From Peterkaempfera podocarpi (GTDB taxonomy: Bacteria; Actinomycetota; Actinomycetes; Streptomycetales; Streptomycetaceae): a DNA stretch of 64,000 nt. The notes under the pieces are model-generated. The model made no database searches. It had not been told where the DNA came from and worked only from the letters and a program-made list of their open reading frames with translations. Location of the stretch: the NCBI RefSeq assembly GCF_042466665.1, contig NZ_CP162102.1:4092001-4156000 (forward strand), given 5' to 3'. Below, in pieces: positions 44,415 through 54,473 of this stretch (positions are counted from its first letter, which is position 1; each line of letters opens with the position of its first letter). A program made the position numbers and the translations under genes.

Positions 44415-47304
44415 TCAGACCTGCTCGGAGACCGGGAGGTCGGCCGCACCGGAGCCGCTGGGGGCCGCGGAGCCGCCCGCGGTCTTCTTGGCGGCGGTCT
44501 TCTTGGCGGCGGCCGTCTTGGCGGCGGCCGTCTTGGCGGCGGCCGTCTTCTTCGCCACGGTCTTCTTGGCCGCGGTCTTGGTGGCCGCGGTCTTGGTGGC
44601 TGTGGCCTTCTTCGCCGGTGCCTTCTTCGCGGGCGCCTTCTTGGCCGTCTTCTTCACCGGGCCCTTGGCGCGCTTCTCGGCCAGCAGCTCGAAGCCGCGC
44701 TCCGGGGTGATGGTCTCGACCTCGTCGTCCTTGCGCAGCGTCGCATTGGTCTCGCCGTCGGTGACATACGGGCCGAAGCGGCCGTCCTTCACCACGACCG
44801 GCTGTCCGCTGACCGGGTCGGCGCCCAGCTCCTTCAGCGGCGGAGCCGCGGCGCGGCGCCCGCGCTGCTTGGGCTGGGCGTAGATGGCCAGCGCCTCTTC
44901 GAGGGTGACGGTGAACATCTGCTCCTCGGTCTCCAGCGACCGGGAGTCGGTGCCCTTCTTGAGGTACGGGCCGAAGCGGCCGTTCTGCGCGGTGATCTCC
45001 TGGTTGTCGGCCGGGTCGGTGCCGACCAGCCGGGGCAGGGTGAGCAGCCGCAGGGCGTCCTCCAGTGTCACGGTGTCCAGCGACATGGACTTCAGCAGCG
45101 AGGCGGTGCGCGGCTTGACGGCGTTCTTGCCCGTCTTCGGGGTGTCCTCGGGAAGGATCTCGGTGACATAGGGGCCGTAGCGGCCGTCCTTGGCCACGAC
45201 GGGGTAGCCGGTGACCGGGTCGGTGCCCAGCTCGTAGTCGCCGCTGGGCTTGGCCAGCAGCTCCTCGGCGAGCTGCACGGTCAGCTCGTCCGGCGGCAGG
45301 TCGTCGGGGATGTCGGAGCGCTGCTCCCCGCGCTCCACGTAGGGGCCGTAGCGCCCGACGCGCAGCACGATGCCCTCGCCGACCGGGAAGGAGCTGACCT
45401 CGCGGGCGTCGATCGCTCCGAGGTCGGTGACCAGCTCCTTGAGGCCGCCGAGGTGGTCGCCGTCGCCGTTGCCGGCGTGGGCGGCGGAGGTGTCGTCGAC
45501 ATCGCCGTCGCCGAAGTAGAAGCGGCGCAGACGGCACCGCCTTGGCCTCGCCGCGGGCGATGCGGTCGAGGTCGTCCTCCATCCGGGCGGTGAAGTCGTA
45601 GTCGACCAGCCGGCCGAAGTGCTTCTCCAGCAGGCCGACCACGGCGAAGGAGAGGAAGGAGGGGACCAGTGCCGTCCCCTTCTTGAAGACATAGCCGCGG
45701 TCGAGGATGGTGCCGATGATCGAGGCGTAGGTGGACGGGCGGCCGATCTCCCGCTCCTCCAGCTCCTTGACCAGCGAGGCCTCGGTGTAGCGGGCCGGGG
45801 GCTTGGTGGCGTGGCCCTCCGGGGTGATCTGCTCGGCGGTGAGCCTGTCCCCCTCGGCGACCTGCGGCAGGCGCCGCTCGCGGTCGTCGAGTTCGGCGTT
45901 GGGGTCGTCCGCGCCCTCGACGTAGGCCTTGAGGAAGCCGTGGAAGGTGATGATCTTGCCGGAGGCGGAGAACTCGACGTCCCGGCCGTCGGAGCTGCGG
46001 CCGCCGACCCGGACGGTCACCGACTGGCCGACCGCGTCCTTCATCTGGGAGGCGACGGTGCGCATCCAGATCAGCTCGTAGAGCCGGAACTCGTCCGTGC
46101 GCAGCCCGGTCTCGGCGGGGGTGCGGAAGCGGTCGCCGGAGGGGCGGATCGCCTCGTGCGCCTCCTGGGCGTTCTTGACCTTGGAGGCGTAGACCCGGGG
46201 GGCGTCCGGCAGGTACGACTCCCCGTAGAGCTGCTTCACCTGGGCGCGGGCCGCCGCCACCGCCGTCTCGGAGAGGGTGGTGGAGTCGGTACGCATGTAG
46301 GTGATGAAGCCGTTCTCGTACAGCTTCTGGGCGACCTGCATGGTGCGCTTGGCGCCGAAGCCCAGCTTGCGGCTGGCCTCCTGCTGCAGCGTGGTGGTGC
46401 GGAACGGGGCGTACGGGGAGCGCCGGTAGGGCTTGGACTCCACGCTGCGCACCGCGAAGGCGGTCTCGGCGAGCGCTGCGGCCAGCGCGCGGGCGGCCTG
46501 CTCGTCCAGGTGCAGCACCTGCGCGGAGGCGGCCTTGAGCTGCCCGTCGGAGCCGAAGTCGCGGCCGGTGGCGACCCGGCGGCCGTCCACGGTGGTGAGC
46601 CTGGCGCCGAAGGACTCCGGGTCGGCGGCGTCGCCGGCCCGGCCGGTACCGAAGGTGCCCACCAGGTCCCAGTAGGAGGCGGAGCGGAAGGCGATGCGCT
46701 CCCGCTCGCGCTCGACCACCAGGCGGGTGGCGACCGACTGCACCCGGCCTGCGGACAGGCCGCGGGCAACCTTCTTCCACAGCACGGGGGAGACCTCGTA
46801 GCCGTAGAGGCGGTCCAGGATGCGGCGGGTCTCCTGGGCGTCGACCAGGCGCTGGTTGAGGTCGCGGGGGTTGCGCACGGCCTCCTGGATGGCGTCCTTG
46901 GTGATCTCGTGGAAGACCATCCGGCGCACCGGCACCTTGGGCTTGAGGACCTCCTGCAGATGCCAGGCGATGGCCTCGCCCTCGCGGTCCTCATCGGTGG
47001 CCAGCAGCAGTTCGTCGGCATCGGCGAGAAGCGACTTGAGCTTGGCGACCTGGCTCTTCTTGTCGGCGTTGACGACGTAGACCGGCTCGAAGTCGTGGTC
47101 CACGTCGACGCCCAGGCGGCGGACCTCGCCGGTGTACTTGGCGGGCACCTCGGCGGCACCGCTGGGGAGGTCGCGGATGTGCCCGACGCTCGCCTCGACG
47201 ACATACCCGGGGCCGAGGTAGCCCTTGATCGTCTTCGCCTTGGCCGGCGACTCGACGATGACGAGTCGACGTCCGTCGCGGGCGGTCTCGCTGGTCGGGG
47301 ACAC
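44415..47304 (-). CDS. topA: DNA topoisomerase I, Lys-rich tail (frameshifted in this sequence)
   Basis: 963 residues after restoring two bases. GTG start at 47304 (SPTSETARDGRRLVIVESPAKAKTI). Toprim domain with ATDEDREGE; catalytic Tyr in GFITYMRTDSTTLSE; then C-terminal repeats (DGRYGPYVTE, NGRFGPYLK, DGRFGPYVTDG) in place of Zn fingers and an Ala/Lys tail with repeated AAKKTA, as in Streptomyces TopA. It relaxes negative supercoils and is essential. The frame breaks at 45530/45531 after ARGEAKAVP; the expected WLRRFYFGDG appears if GG is inserted, and the total then divides by three. An indel error in the sequence is by far the likeliest cause. Confidence 0.93.
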
Positions 47305-47630
47305 CTTCTGCTCTTCTCTCCCGGTCGTGGGTGGTGGCCGGCCCGGTGGTGCGCGGCTCTGTCGTCGGCCGCGCCGTTCGACCCGGCCTCCGCCGGGGCC
47401 CGCCGCGCTGCACGACGCGCCCCCAACTGCGGAGTGTGACCGTACCCCGGCCACCCTTGTCAAACGGACGGATCCCGCTTTTTCACCGGCGGAGCCGACC
47501 GACGCCACTCGAACGGTAACCCGATGCCGGGTGTTCCCGCCGCGCGGACCGCTCTGCGAGCAGGCCTGGAGCTGCTTTCTTGGGGTGTCCTTTACGCAGA
47601 AACGGCGTTTGGGAGCGGCTGGTGCGGGAC
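47305..47630. other. Intergenic region upstream of topA
   Basis: 326 bp between the topA start and the stop of the DUF3592 gene on the same strand. It must contain the topA promoter, expected to respond to supercoiling; I could not fix a promoter with confidence and see no gene. Confidence 0.4.
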
Positions 47631-48116
47631 TCAGCGGCCGATCGAGGCGGTCAGCACCGCAAGGCCGGCGGCGAGGCACCCGGCGCCGAGAATCGTCCAG
47701 AAAGCATCGGTCGGCCCGATCCGCAGCCCGTCGGCGAGCACCAGTCTGGAGGGCTGCCGCGGGTCGTAGGAGATCTGCACCAGGGTGCCCGGGGAGAGTC
47801 GCGCCGGCCGGCGGAGCCGGGTGCGGCCGCGCGGGCGGGAGACCAGGGAGTCGGCCCGGTCGGCGGTGGTGTACGCCAGCGCGGGCGCCGGGTCGTCGGC
47901 CTCGGCGGGGAGCCGGTCGGCGACCACTCTGGCCACCGTGCGCACCCCGTGGTGGCGCAGGTAGCGGCGCAGGCGCACCTCCGCAGCGCACCAGTACAGC
48001 AGCGCGCCCCCGAAGGCCGTCAGCACCGCCCCAGCCGCCACCCCCGTGGGTGCCTCCACGTCCGCCTCCCCCACCGCTGCGGCCGGGGCCGCGCCGTTCG
48101 GTCCGATGCCGAGCAT
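47631..48116 (-). CDS. DUF3592-type small membrane protein
   Basis: 161 residues from ATG 48116 (an in-frame GTG at 48125 is possible; neither has a strong ribosome site). Two hydrophobic segments, at ~28-48 and at the C-terminus (AFWTILGAGCLAAGLAVL), flank a beta-rich domain (VARVVADRL, LVQISYDPRQPSRLVL) typical of DUF3592. Function unknown. It trails the ABC-2 exporter genes by 71 bp and may be their last co-transcribed gene. Confidence 0.7.
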   Translation of the reverse strand: MLGIGPNGAAPAAAVGEADVEAPTGVAAGAVLTAFGGALLYWCAAEVRLRRYLRHHGVRTVARVVADRLPAEADDPAPALAYTTADRADSLVSRPRGRTRLRRPARLSPGTLVQISYDPRQPSRLVLADGLRIGPTDAFWTILGAGCLAAGLAVLTASIGR

Positions 48117-48187
48117 CGCGACCACCGGCCAACGGCGAACGGCTCCGGCGCATACCCGAGGCGAAGTCCGGGGAACGGGAGAGTGAA

Positions 48188-48997
48188 TCAGACCACATCC
48201 AGGGTGGCGCTGCGCCGGCTGCCGCGCTCGAACCAGCGCAGCAGCACCACCGCGAGCAGCGCATAGCACCCGGCCAGCGCCCCCTCGGCCACCAGATCCC
48301 GGCCCACCCCGCCCACCCCGCCGACCGCGGCCCCGGCGGCCAGCGCCCGGGCGGCGCCGATGGCATGGGTCATCGGAAGCACCGCCCCGGCCCCCCGCAG
48401 CACGGCGGGCAGCGCGGAGCGCGGCACCTCCGCACCGCTCACCAGCAGCAGCACGGTAGCGGCCAGGTTGGACACCACGAAGACATCGCGCAGCCGCAGC
48501 CCGACCGCTCCCAGCAGCAGACCGAAGCAGGCACACCCCGCGGCCGCGCCCAGCAGCGCCACCGCGATCCCCCACAGGCTGCGGACCGGCAGCTCCAGGC
48601 CCGTCAGCAGGGCGCCCGCAGCCAGCGTCACCGCCGCGACCAGCAGCCCGTTGCCGATGTACGGGAGCAGCCGTCCGGCCCAGAGGATGCCCCGGCCGCG
48701 CGGGGAGAGCAGCACGGCGCCGAGGGTCCCGTAGCGGCGCTCGTTGCTCACCGCCATGGTGCCGCCGTAGATACCGGCCACCGACGCGGCGAGCACGGCG
48801 TTGCCGAGGACGTAGAAGCCGTCGTCGGCGACGCCCAGCTGGCGTCCGAGGTTGACGTAGAAGAGGAGTTGGAGCAGCGGTCCGGCCAGCAGGGTGCCCA
48901 GGAACATCGGCGGGGTCGTCCAGTTGAAGAGCGCCCGGTAGGCCAGCAGGCCGCCCCTCCCGGCCAGTCGGGCGGCACGCAGCACAGAGGTGGTCAC
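48188..48997 (-). CDS. ABC-2 type permease (DrrB-like), second subunit
   Basis: 269 residues from GTG 48997 (GGAGAC 8 nt upstream). Six hydrophobic segments; conserved MAVSNERRYGTLGAVLLSPRGR and a late LPMTHAIGAARAL motif typical of ABC-2 permeases. It lies 20 bp after the first permease and belongs to the ATPase-permease-permease operon read leftward from 50798. Confidence 0.85.
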   Translation of the reverse strand: MTTSVLRAARLAGRGGLLAYRALFNWTTPPMFLGTLLAGPLLQLLFYVNLGRQLGVADDGFYVLGNAVLAASVAGIYGGTMAVSNERRYGTLGAVLLSPRGRGILWAGRLLPYIGNGLLVAAVTLAAGALLTGLELPVRSLWGIAVALLGAAAGCACFGLLLGAVGLRLRDVFVVSNLAATVLLLVSGAEVPRSALPAVLRGAGAVLPMTHAIGAARALAAGAAVGGVGGVGRDLVAEGALAGCYALLAVVLLRWFERGSRRSATLDVV

Positions 48998-49017
48998 GGC
49001 AGGTCTCCGATCGACGG

Positions 49018-49800
49018 TCAGGAGAGGGCGAGGGTGGCGGCGGCGCGGGCCCGGCGTTCCACGTACTGCAGGGCGACCACCGCCGCCGCCAGATACAGCA
49101 GGCCGGATCCGATCGCGGCCAGCAGCGGCGGCCAGACCGCGCCGCCGCCCGCGGCGGCCTGCACGGCGCGGGCGCCCCAGGTCGGGGGCAGCGCCCAGGA
49201 GACGGGCCGGGTCCAGCCGGGCAGCACGGTGATCGGCACCAGCAGCCCGGAGAGCAGCCAGACCGGTGTGTCCAGGGCGTTGGCCAGTGCATTGGCGTTC
49301 CGCAGCAGCACAAAGGTGGCTGCCAGCAGCATCCCGGTCAGGCCCAGGGCCAGCACACACGCCGGAACGGCCGCCAGAAAGGCCAGCGGGTGGGCGAGAT
49401 GCAGCGGGACGCCGAAGAGCAGCACCCCCCAGAGCAGCGTGGCCCCCATGGCGTAGGTGCCGACCACGGCGGTGGCCAGGGTGACCGGCAGCAGTACCGC
49501 GGCCAGCGGGGCGGGCGCGATCACCAGCGGCTCCAGGGTGCCGAGCCAGCGCTGGTTCTGCACCGCACCGCCGGAGCCGAAGAGCACCGAGGACCACATG
49601 CCCATCAGCCCGGCACCCACCGACGCCTGGATCAGCCGGTCCGGGTCGCCCGCCGCCCGGAAGAGGTACACCGCCAGCGTGGCCTGGACGACGGGCAGCA
49701 CCGCCGCGAAGGTCAGCTCCAGCGGGGACCGCGACTGGTAGACGACATGGGTGCGCAGCCCCACCGCCAGCAGCCTCGGCAGCCGCCGCAGCCCGGTCAT
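49018..49800 (-). CDS. ABC-2 type permease, first subunit
   Basis: 260 residues with six hydrophobic segments and the motif GSGGAVQNQRWLGTLEPLVIAPAPL preceding helix 3; WLLSGLLVPITVLPGWTRPVSWALPPTWGARAV matches ABC-2 membrane proteins. Its ATG overlaps the ATPase stop (ATGA), so expression is coupled. Confidence 0.87.
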   Translation of the reverse strand: MTGLRRLPRLLAVGLRTHVVYQSRSPLELTFAAVLPVVQATLAVYLFRAAGDPDRLIQASVGAGLMGMWSSVLFGSGGAVQNQRWLGTLEPLVIAPAPLAAVLLPVTLATAVVGTYAMGATLLWGVLLFGVPLHLAHPLAFLAAVPACVLALGLTGMLLAATFVLLRNANALANALDTPVWLLSGLLVPITVLPGWTRPVSWALPPTWGARAVQAAAGGGAVWPPLLAAIGSGLLYLAAAVVALQYVERRARAAATLALS

Positions 49801-50798
49801 GCGGCCGGCTCCATGGTCTCGTCGCCGGCGCGGGAGACGATGGCCACATAGGCGTCCTCCAGCGTGGGTTCGCGGCGCAGGGTGCGGCCCGGCCGCAGGC
49901 CGTCCAGGGCGGCCCGCACGTCGGGTTCGGGGTCGGCGGCGCCGTCGGCGCTCTGCACGGTCAGCCACTGGGTCCGGCCGTCGTCCCGTACGGCTGCGCT
50001 GTGCACCCCGGGCAGGCCGCGTACGGCGGACAGCCTGCCGTCGTCGATGCCACAGGCCTCGATCTCCAGCACCCCCACCCCGCTGATCACGGACTTGAGC
50101 TCGGCCGGGGTCCCGAGCGCCTGCAGGGTGCCCTGCGCGATCACCGCGATCCGGTCGCAGAGTTCATCGGCCTCGGCCATGTAATGGGTGGTCAGCAGGA
50201 CGGTGGTGCCCGCGGCGGCCAGGTCGGCGACCATCCGGCGCAGATCGCGGGCGGCCACCGGGTCCACCCCGATCGACGGCTCGTCCAGGAAGAGCACCTC
50301 GGGGCGGTGCAGCAGACCGCGGGCGATGTGCAGCCGCTGCCGCATGCCCCGGGAGTAGCCCTCCACCCGCTCCTTCTCCCGGCCCGACAGGCCCACCAGG
50401 TCCAGGAGTTCGGCGATGCGGTGGCGCTGCTCACGCGGCTCGACGCCGTACAGCTCGGCGAAGTAGCGCAGATTGTCCAGGGCCGACAGCCGGTCGTAGA
50501 GTCCGCGGTCGCCGCCGAAGACATAGCCGATGCGCCGCCGCACCGCGACCGGCTCGGTCGCGACGTCGTGGCCCAGTACCCGCGCCGAGCCGCCGGTGGG
50601 CAGCAGCAGGGTGTTGAGCATCTTGATGGTGGTGGTCTTGCCCGCACCGTTGGGGCCCAGCAGCCCGAAGAGCTCGCCTTTGGGCACCTCGAAGGAGATG
50701 CCGCGCACGGCGTGCACCTCGCTGCGGCGGGCTCTGAGCCAGCCGCCGGTACGGATCGGGAAGGTGCGGGTCAGGTTGTCCGCCTCGATCGCCAGCAT
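49797..50798 (-). CDS. ABC exporter ATP-binding protein (DrrA-like)
   Basis: 333 residues (start MLAIEADNLTRTF). Walker A GPNGAGKTT, Q-loop region YVFGGDRGLYDRLSA (no Gln at the usual position), signature GYSRGMRQRLHIARGL, Walker B VLFLDEP and His switch LLTTHYMAEADEL. The C-terminal ~90 residues form an accessory domain ending in PTLEDAYVAI. It energises the two adjacent permeases; cargo could be a lipid, drug or peptide. Begins 72 bp after the ArsR-type gene. Confidence 0.9.
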   Translation of the reverse strand: MLAIEADNLTRTFPIRTGGWLRARRSEVHAVRGISFEVPKGELFGLLGPNGAGKTTTIKMLNTLLLPTGGSARVLGHDVATEPVAVRRRIGYVFGGDRGLYDRLSALDNLRYFAELYGVEPREQRHRIAELLDLVGLSGREKERVEGYSRGMRQRLHIARGLLHRPEVLFLDEPSIGVDPVAARDLRRMVADLAAAGTTVLLTTHYMAEADELCDRIAVIAQGTLQALGTPAELKSVISGVGVLEIEACGIDDGRLSAVRGLPGVHSAAVRDDGRTQWLTVQSADGAADPEPDVRAALDGLRPGRTLRREPTLEDAYVAIVSRAGDETMEPAA

Positions 50799-50870
50799 GC
50801 GGCGACCGTAGGGAGGCGGACACACCGTCGGCCAATGATTCGGGACCGGCCGAATCGTGCCGCGCCGCGG

Positions 50871-51872
50871 TCAGGCGCTGCGCAGCACGCCCTGCCCGGC
50901 GAGCAGCGACAGCAGCGCCTGGCCGATCTCGGTGACGCGGTAGTAGACCCGGCGGCCGACCCGGTGCCGGGTGACGACCCCCGCCTCGGCGAGCACCGCG
51001 AGATGCTCGGAGACGGTGCTGGGGGCCAGGCCCAGCCGGTCCGCGACACCGGCGGTGGTCAGCGGGTCCGCCGCCAGCTCCCGCAGCACCGCCGCCCGGC
51101 CGCGGCCGAGCAGCAGACCCAGCCGGTCGGCGGGCTCCGCGGGGGACTCCATGCCTTCACGGAGCACGGCTGCCCCACGGGCCTGGAAGGACAGGGTGAA
51201 GACGCCCGGGTCGTCGGTGGAGACCAGACGGGCGCCCTCGGCGAAGACCAGCGGCACCAGCAGCAGCGAGCGCTCCCCGGGGGCGCAGGCGAAGTCGACG
51301 TACTTGGTCATCGTCAGCACCGGCGGCTGCCAGCTGGCCCTCGGCTCCAGATCGGCGAAGAGCGCGTCGATGCCCGCGGTGGCCAGGATCCTGGCCCGCG
51401 TCAGCACCTCGTCCTCCACCAGCCGCCGCATCACCGGCCAGTGCTCCGCCAGCGCGCCGTCCCAGTACGCCTGGAACGCGTCCGCGAGGGTGTTGCAGGC
51501 CGCCTCGGGGTCGTCGAGATAGGGCTGCCACTCGGCCGGCGGCTCGGCGCCGAAGTGACGCACCACCTGTTCCCGCACCCGCTCCGGCGGGGTCTGCCGG
51601 ACCTGGCGCAGATCCTCCTCGATCGAGGTGCAGCCCAGCGGCCGGGGGACGGTGAAGTCGGGGAAGTCGTAACGGCCGAGCAGGGCCCCCAGCGGCCGGG
51701 TGCGGCCGTCGTCCCGCAGCACCTCGCGGGCCCGGCCCACCCAGGTGCGGTACGGCCAGCTGGGCTGCCGGTCCGGCTGGGCCAGGCAGAGGCTGACATA
51801 GGCGTCCCAGAGCGGGCTGACCGCGATCCGGGTCCGGCCCAGCGACGCCTCGTCGAACTCGACCCGGATCAC
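50871..51872 (-). CDS. DUF5937/ArsR-type winged-helix regulator
   Basis: 333 residues. The N-terminal ~230 form an actinobacterial DUF5937-like domain (SPLWDAYVSLCLA, LLLVPLVFAEGARLV), and the C-terminus is an ArsR-like winged helix (AAVLRELAADPLTTAGVADRLGLAPSTVSEHLAVLAEAGVVTRHRVGRRVYYRVT). No metal-binding Cys cluster is visible, so it is not a classical metal sensor. GTG start overlaps the methyltransferase stop (GTGA). It sits just upstream of the DrrAB-like operon and may regulate it. Confidence 0.82.
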   Translation of the reverse strand: MIRVEFDEASLGRTRIAVSPLWDAYVSLCLAQPDRQPSWPYRTWVGRAREVLRDDGRTRPLGALLGRYDFPDFTVPRPLGCTSIEEDLRQVRQTPPERVREQVVRHFGAEPPAEWQPYLDDPEAACNTLADAFQAYWDGALAEHWPVMRRLVEDEVLTRARILATAGIDALFADLEPRASWQPPVLTMTKYVDFACAPGERSLLLVPLVFAEGARLVSTDDPGVFTLSFQARGAAVLREGMESPAEPADRLGLLLGRGRAAVLRELAADPLTTAGVADRLGLAPSTVSEHLAVLAEAGVVTRHRVGRRVYYRVTEIGQALLSLLAGQGVLRSA

Positions 51873-53464
51873 CCGGCCTCCGTCGCAGGCTCCACAAAGC
51901 CCTGCTCCACCAGCAGCCGCAGTGACTGCGGGACGCGGTCCCGCAGGACCACCCGGTCCTCGCCCAGCAGATGCGCGATGGCGTCCACGATGTCACCGGC
52001 GGCAAGGGTGCCGTCGCAGACGCCGGTGAAGCCCGCACCCACCGTGTCGACCTTGGTGGCGCGTCGCATACCGCGGTTCTGACGCAGGATCACATGCTCG
52101 GGGTCCTCGGCGCCGGGTGCTCCCACCTGCTCCTGCACCACCTCGGCCGACAGCCGGTAGCGGGCGGTGAGCAGGTCGGCGTCGTCACGGGAACGCAGGA
52201 AGTCCTGCCGGGCGAACCACCGCTCGATGTGCGGGCCGAGCGGCTGCTCCACGGAGTGCGGCCACTCCTCGACCTGGACGGCGGGACGCTCGGCACCGGA
52301 CGCCCGCAGGGTGATCCAGCCGAAGCCGATGCCCTCGACCTTGGCGGACTCGAAGGCGTCCAACCATGCGTCATAGCGGCGGTTGTAGCGGGCGCGTGCC
52401 TCCTCGGGGTCCTCCGGCCCCTCCGCGCCGACCCGGTGGTCGCCGGCGTCGCGCAGCCAGAGCTCCGCGTACTGGGCGACGTCCTGCACCTCCCGCTGCA
52501 CCACCCAGGCGTCCAGCCCGGTGCCGGCCACCCAGCCGGCCAGCCGGTCGTGCCAGTCCTCACCGCGGATGTGCTGCCAGTTGGCGAGCAGCTGGCAGTA
52601 GCCGCCGGGCTCCAGATGGTCGGCGGCCTCCCGCACCAGACGGTGGCACAGGTCGTCGCCGGGCATACCGCCGTCGCGGTAGGTGAGCCGGCCGACCGGG
52701 GAGATCACAAACGGCGGGTTGGAGACGATCAGGTCGAACCGCCGGTCCTGCACCGGCTCATAGAGGCTGCCCTGGGCGGTCCCGACGTTGTCGAAGCCGG
52801 AGAGCGCCACCGTGAGGCGGGTGAAGTGCAGGGCCCGGGGGTTGAGGTCGGTGGCGGTGACCCGGCCGGCATGGCGGGCCACGTGGAGCGCCTGCACCCC
52901 CGAACCGGCACCCAGGTCCAGGGCCTCCCGCACCGGGCGGCGCACCGTGATCCCGGCCAGCGTGGTGGACGCACCGCCGACTCCGAGGACCAGGTCGCGG
53001 CGGTCCACACCGGTGGCCGTGCCTGCCGCACCGATGCCCCCGGCGCCGCCGACGGCACACCCGAGGTCGGAGACCACCCAGGCGTCGGCACTGTCGGCAC
53101 CAGCCACCTCATTGGCGTAGGGGCGCACATCGACCAGGGCGCGGACCTCGCCGCCCGCCCGGCTCAGCCAGCCGTCCGCCAGGCAGTCGTCCACCGGCAG
53201 GGCGGCCGCCGCACGCTCGTACGGGACCGGCTGCTGCAGCAGGAAGAGCCGGACCAGGGTCTCCAGCGGGCTACCGCCCCGGGTGGCCCGCAGGGCGGGC
53301 ACCGTCTCGCTGCGGGCCAGCGCCGCATAGGCGGTGGCGCCCAACAGCTCCAGGCAGCCGTCGGCGGTGAAGTCGGCGGCCGACAGGGCCTCCCTGAGCC
53401 GCGGGATGCGGTCGCGGTCCAGGACGGGGAGGTTCGGGTCGGCGGGGGCGGTGCTTGTCGTCAC
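51869..53464 (-). CDS. SAM-dependent methyltransferase with NPPF motif
   Basis: 531 residues. Residues ~10-115 form a helical N-domain. A Rossmann methyltransferase follows, with motif I EALDLGAGSGVQALHVARH, TDLNPRALHFT and the amide/base-specific DLIVSNPPFVIS, as in RlmG/PrmC-type enzymes. The C-terminal ~200 residues are lineage-specific. The NPPF motif suggests methylation of an exocyclic or side-chain amino group on rRNA, DNA or protein. Conserved neighbour of topA and hppA in streptomycetes. Substrate unknown. Confidence 0.85.
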   Translation of the reverse strand: MTTSTAPADPNLPVLDRDRIPRLREALSAADFTADGCLELLGATAYAALARSETVPALRATRGGSPLETLVRLFLLQQPVPYERAAAALPVDDCLADGWLSRAGGEVRALVDVRPYANEVAGADSADAWVVSDLGCAVGGAGGIGAAGTATGVDRRDLVLGVGGASTTLAGITVRRPVREALDLGAGSGVQALHVARHAGRVTATDLNPRALHFTRLTVALSGFDNVGTAQGSLYEPVQDRRFDLIVSNPPFVISPVGRLTYRDGGMPGDDLCHRLVREAADHLEPGGYCQLLANWQHIRGEDWHDRLAGWVAGTGLDAWVVQREVQDVAQYAELWLRDAGDHRVGAEGPEDPEEARARYNRRYDAWLDAFESAKVEGIGFGWITLRASGAERPAVQVEEWPHSVEQPLGPHIERWFARQDFLRSRDDADLLTARYRLSAEVVQEQVGAPGAEDPEHVILRQNRGMRRATKVDTVGAGFTGVCDGTLAAGDIVDAIAHLLGEDRVVLRDRVPQSLRLLVEQGFVEPATEAG

Positions 53465-53646
53465 ACGGCCATTCTCCCGGCTGGGGGCCGGGTACGTACA
53501 CCTTGCGCGGTTCGGCGCGCGCGGATGGGCGCGGGGGGGCCGGGTGCGCGCAGGGCCGGGTGCGCGCAGGGCCGGGGACGGGCGACGGCGGGGACGGCTC
53601 CGGGGCGGGGTCGCTCAGCCGATGGCCCGCTCACCCCTTGGCCCGC

Positions 53647-54360
53647 TCACCCCTTCGACGGGGAGGGGGATCCGGAGGGGTGCGAGGCGGCAGGCCGGGA
53701 GGCTGAGGGCCGACCGGCAGGCGTCCGGGCAGCGGGCGACTGGCCGACGGGCGACTGGCCCGCAGAGGGCTGGCCCGCGGGCGCCTGGCCGGCGGGCGCC
53801 GGGGAGGACGGCGCGCCGCCCCCGATCGACTTGCAGCCGGGCTGCTTGGCGATGGCCCGGCCCAGATCGCCCGTCTGGAGGCGGGCGATGGCGGAGCCGG
53901 AGAGCTGGGCCAGCTGCTGGGCCTGGTCACCGACGCTCTTCAGCCCGTCCGCGAACTTGGCCTGGTCGTCGGTGGGCAGTGCGTCGACCTTCTTCTGCAG
54001 CTGCTGGTAGCCGGTCGAGGCCTGGCCCAGCTCCCGCACGGCCTGCTGATGGAGGTCCGCACCGCCGTCGATCTTCGGCGCTCCGGCCTTGTCCACGGCG
54101 GCCGCTATCTGCTGGACGGCCTGGCCCCGGACCGACATGTCGGTGGAGAGACGCTTGCGCAGGTCCGCCGGGCTCTCGCCCTGCTTGACCTGGCCGGTGT
54201 CCTGAAGTGCGGTGTTGGACCGGGCGATCGGGTCCTGCGCGGAGTCGCAGACCGACTTGGCCCAGGAGTCCAGCTGCGCGGTGTTGCCACTGCTGCACGC
54301 GGCGGCGCCGAACGCGAGCAGTGCGCCCGCAGCGGGCAGTGCCAGCAGCTTGATCTTCAC
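53647..54360 (-). CDS. Secreted lipoprotein with Pro/Ala/Ser-rich tail
   Basis: 237 residues. The signal LLAFGAAACSSG has a lipobox-type Cys. The mature part is a helical domain (~25-165, with VCDSAQDPIARSNTALQDTGQ and a late CKSIGG that could pair with the first Cys). It ends in a ~65-residue tail of imperfect 5-residue repeats (PAGQA, PAGQP, SAGQS, PVGQS), typical of a flexible wall-spanning stretch. Function unknown. Confidence 0.75.
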   Translation of the reverse strand: MKIKLLALPAAGALLAFGAAACSSGNTAQLDSWAKSVCDSAQDPIARSNTALQDTGQVKQGESPADLRKRLSTDMSVRGQAVQQIAAAVDKAGAPKIDGGADLHQQAVRELGQASTGYQQLQKKVDALPTDDQAKFADGLKSVGDQAQQLAQLSGSAIARLQTGDLGRAIAKQPGCKSIGGGAPSSPAPAGQAPAGQPSAGQSPVGQSPAARTPAGRPSASRPAASHPSGSPSPSKG

Positions 54361-54473
54361 CGGAGTGGTTCCCTTCGGCTAGGCGGTCGTGCGGGGTGCA
54401 CCGCCAGGGAACCTACACGGCCGAGGGCCGGACCGTGGCCGCCGCGGAGGGAGCGGCTCCGGTTCTGTGACGT

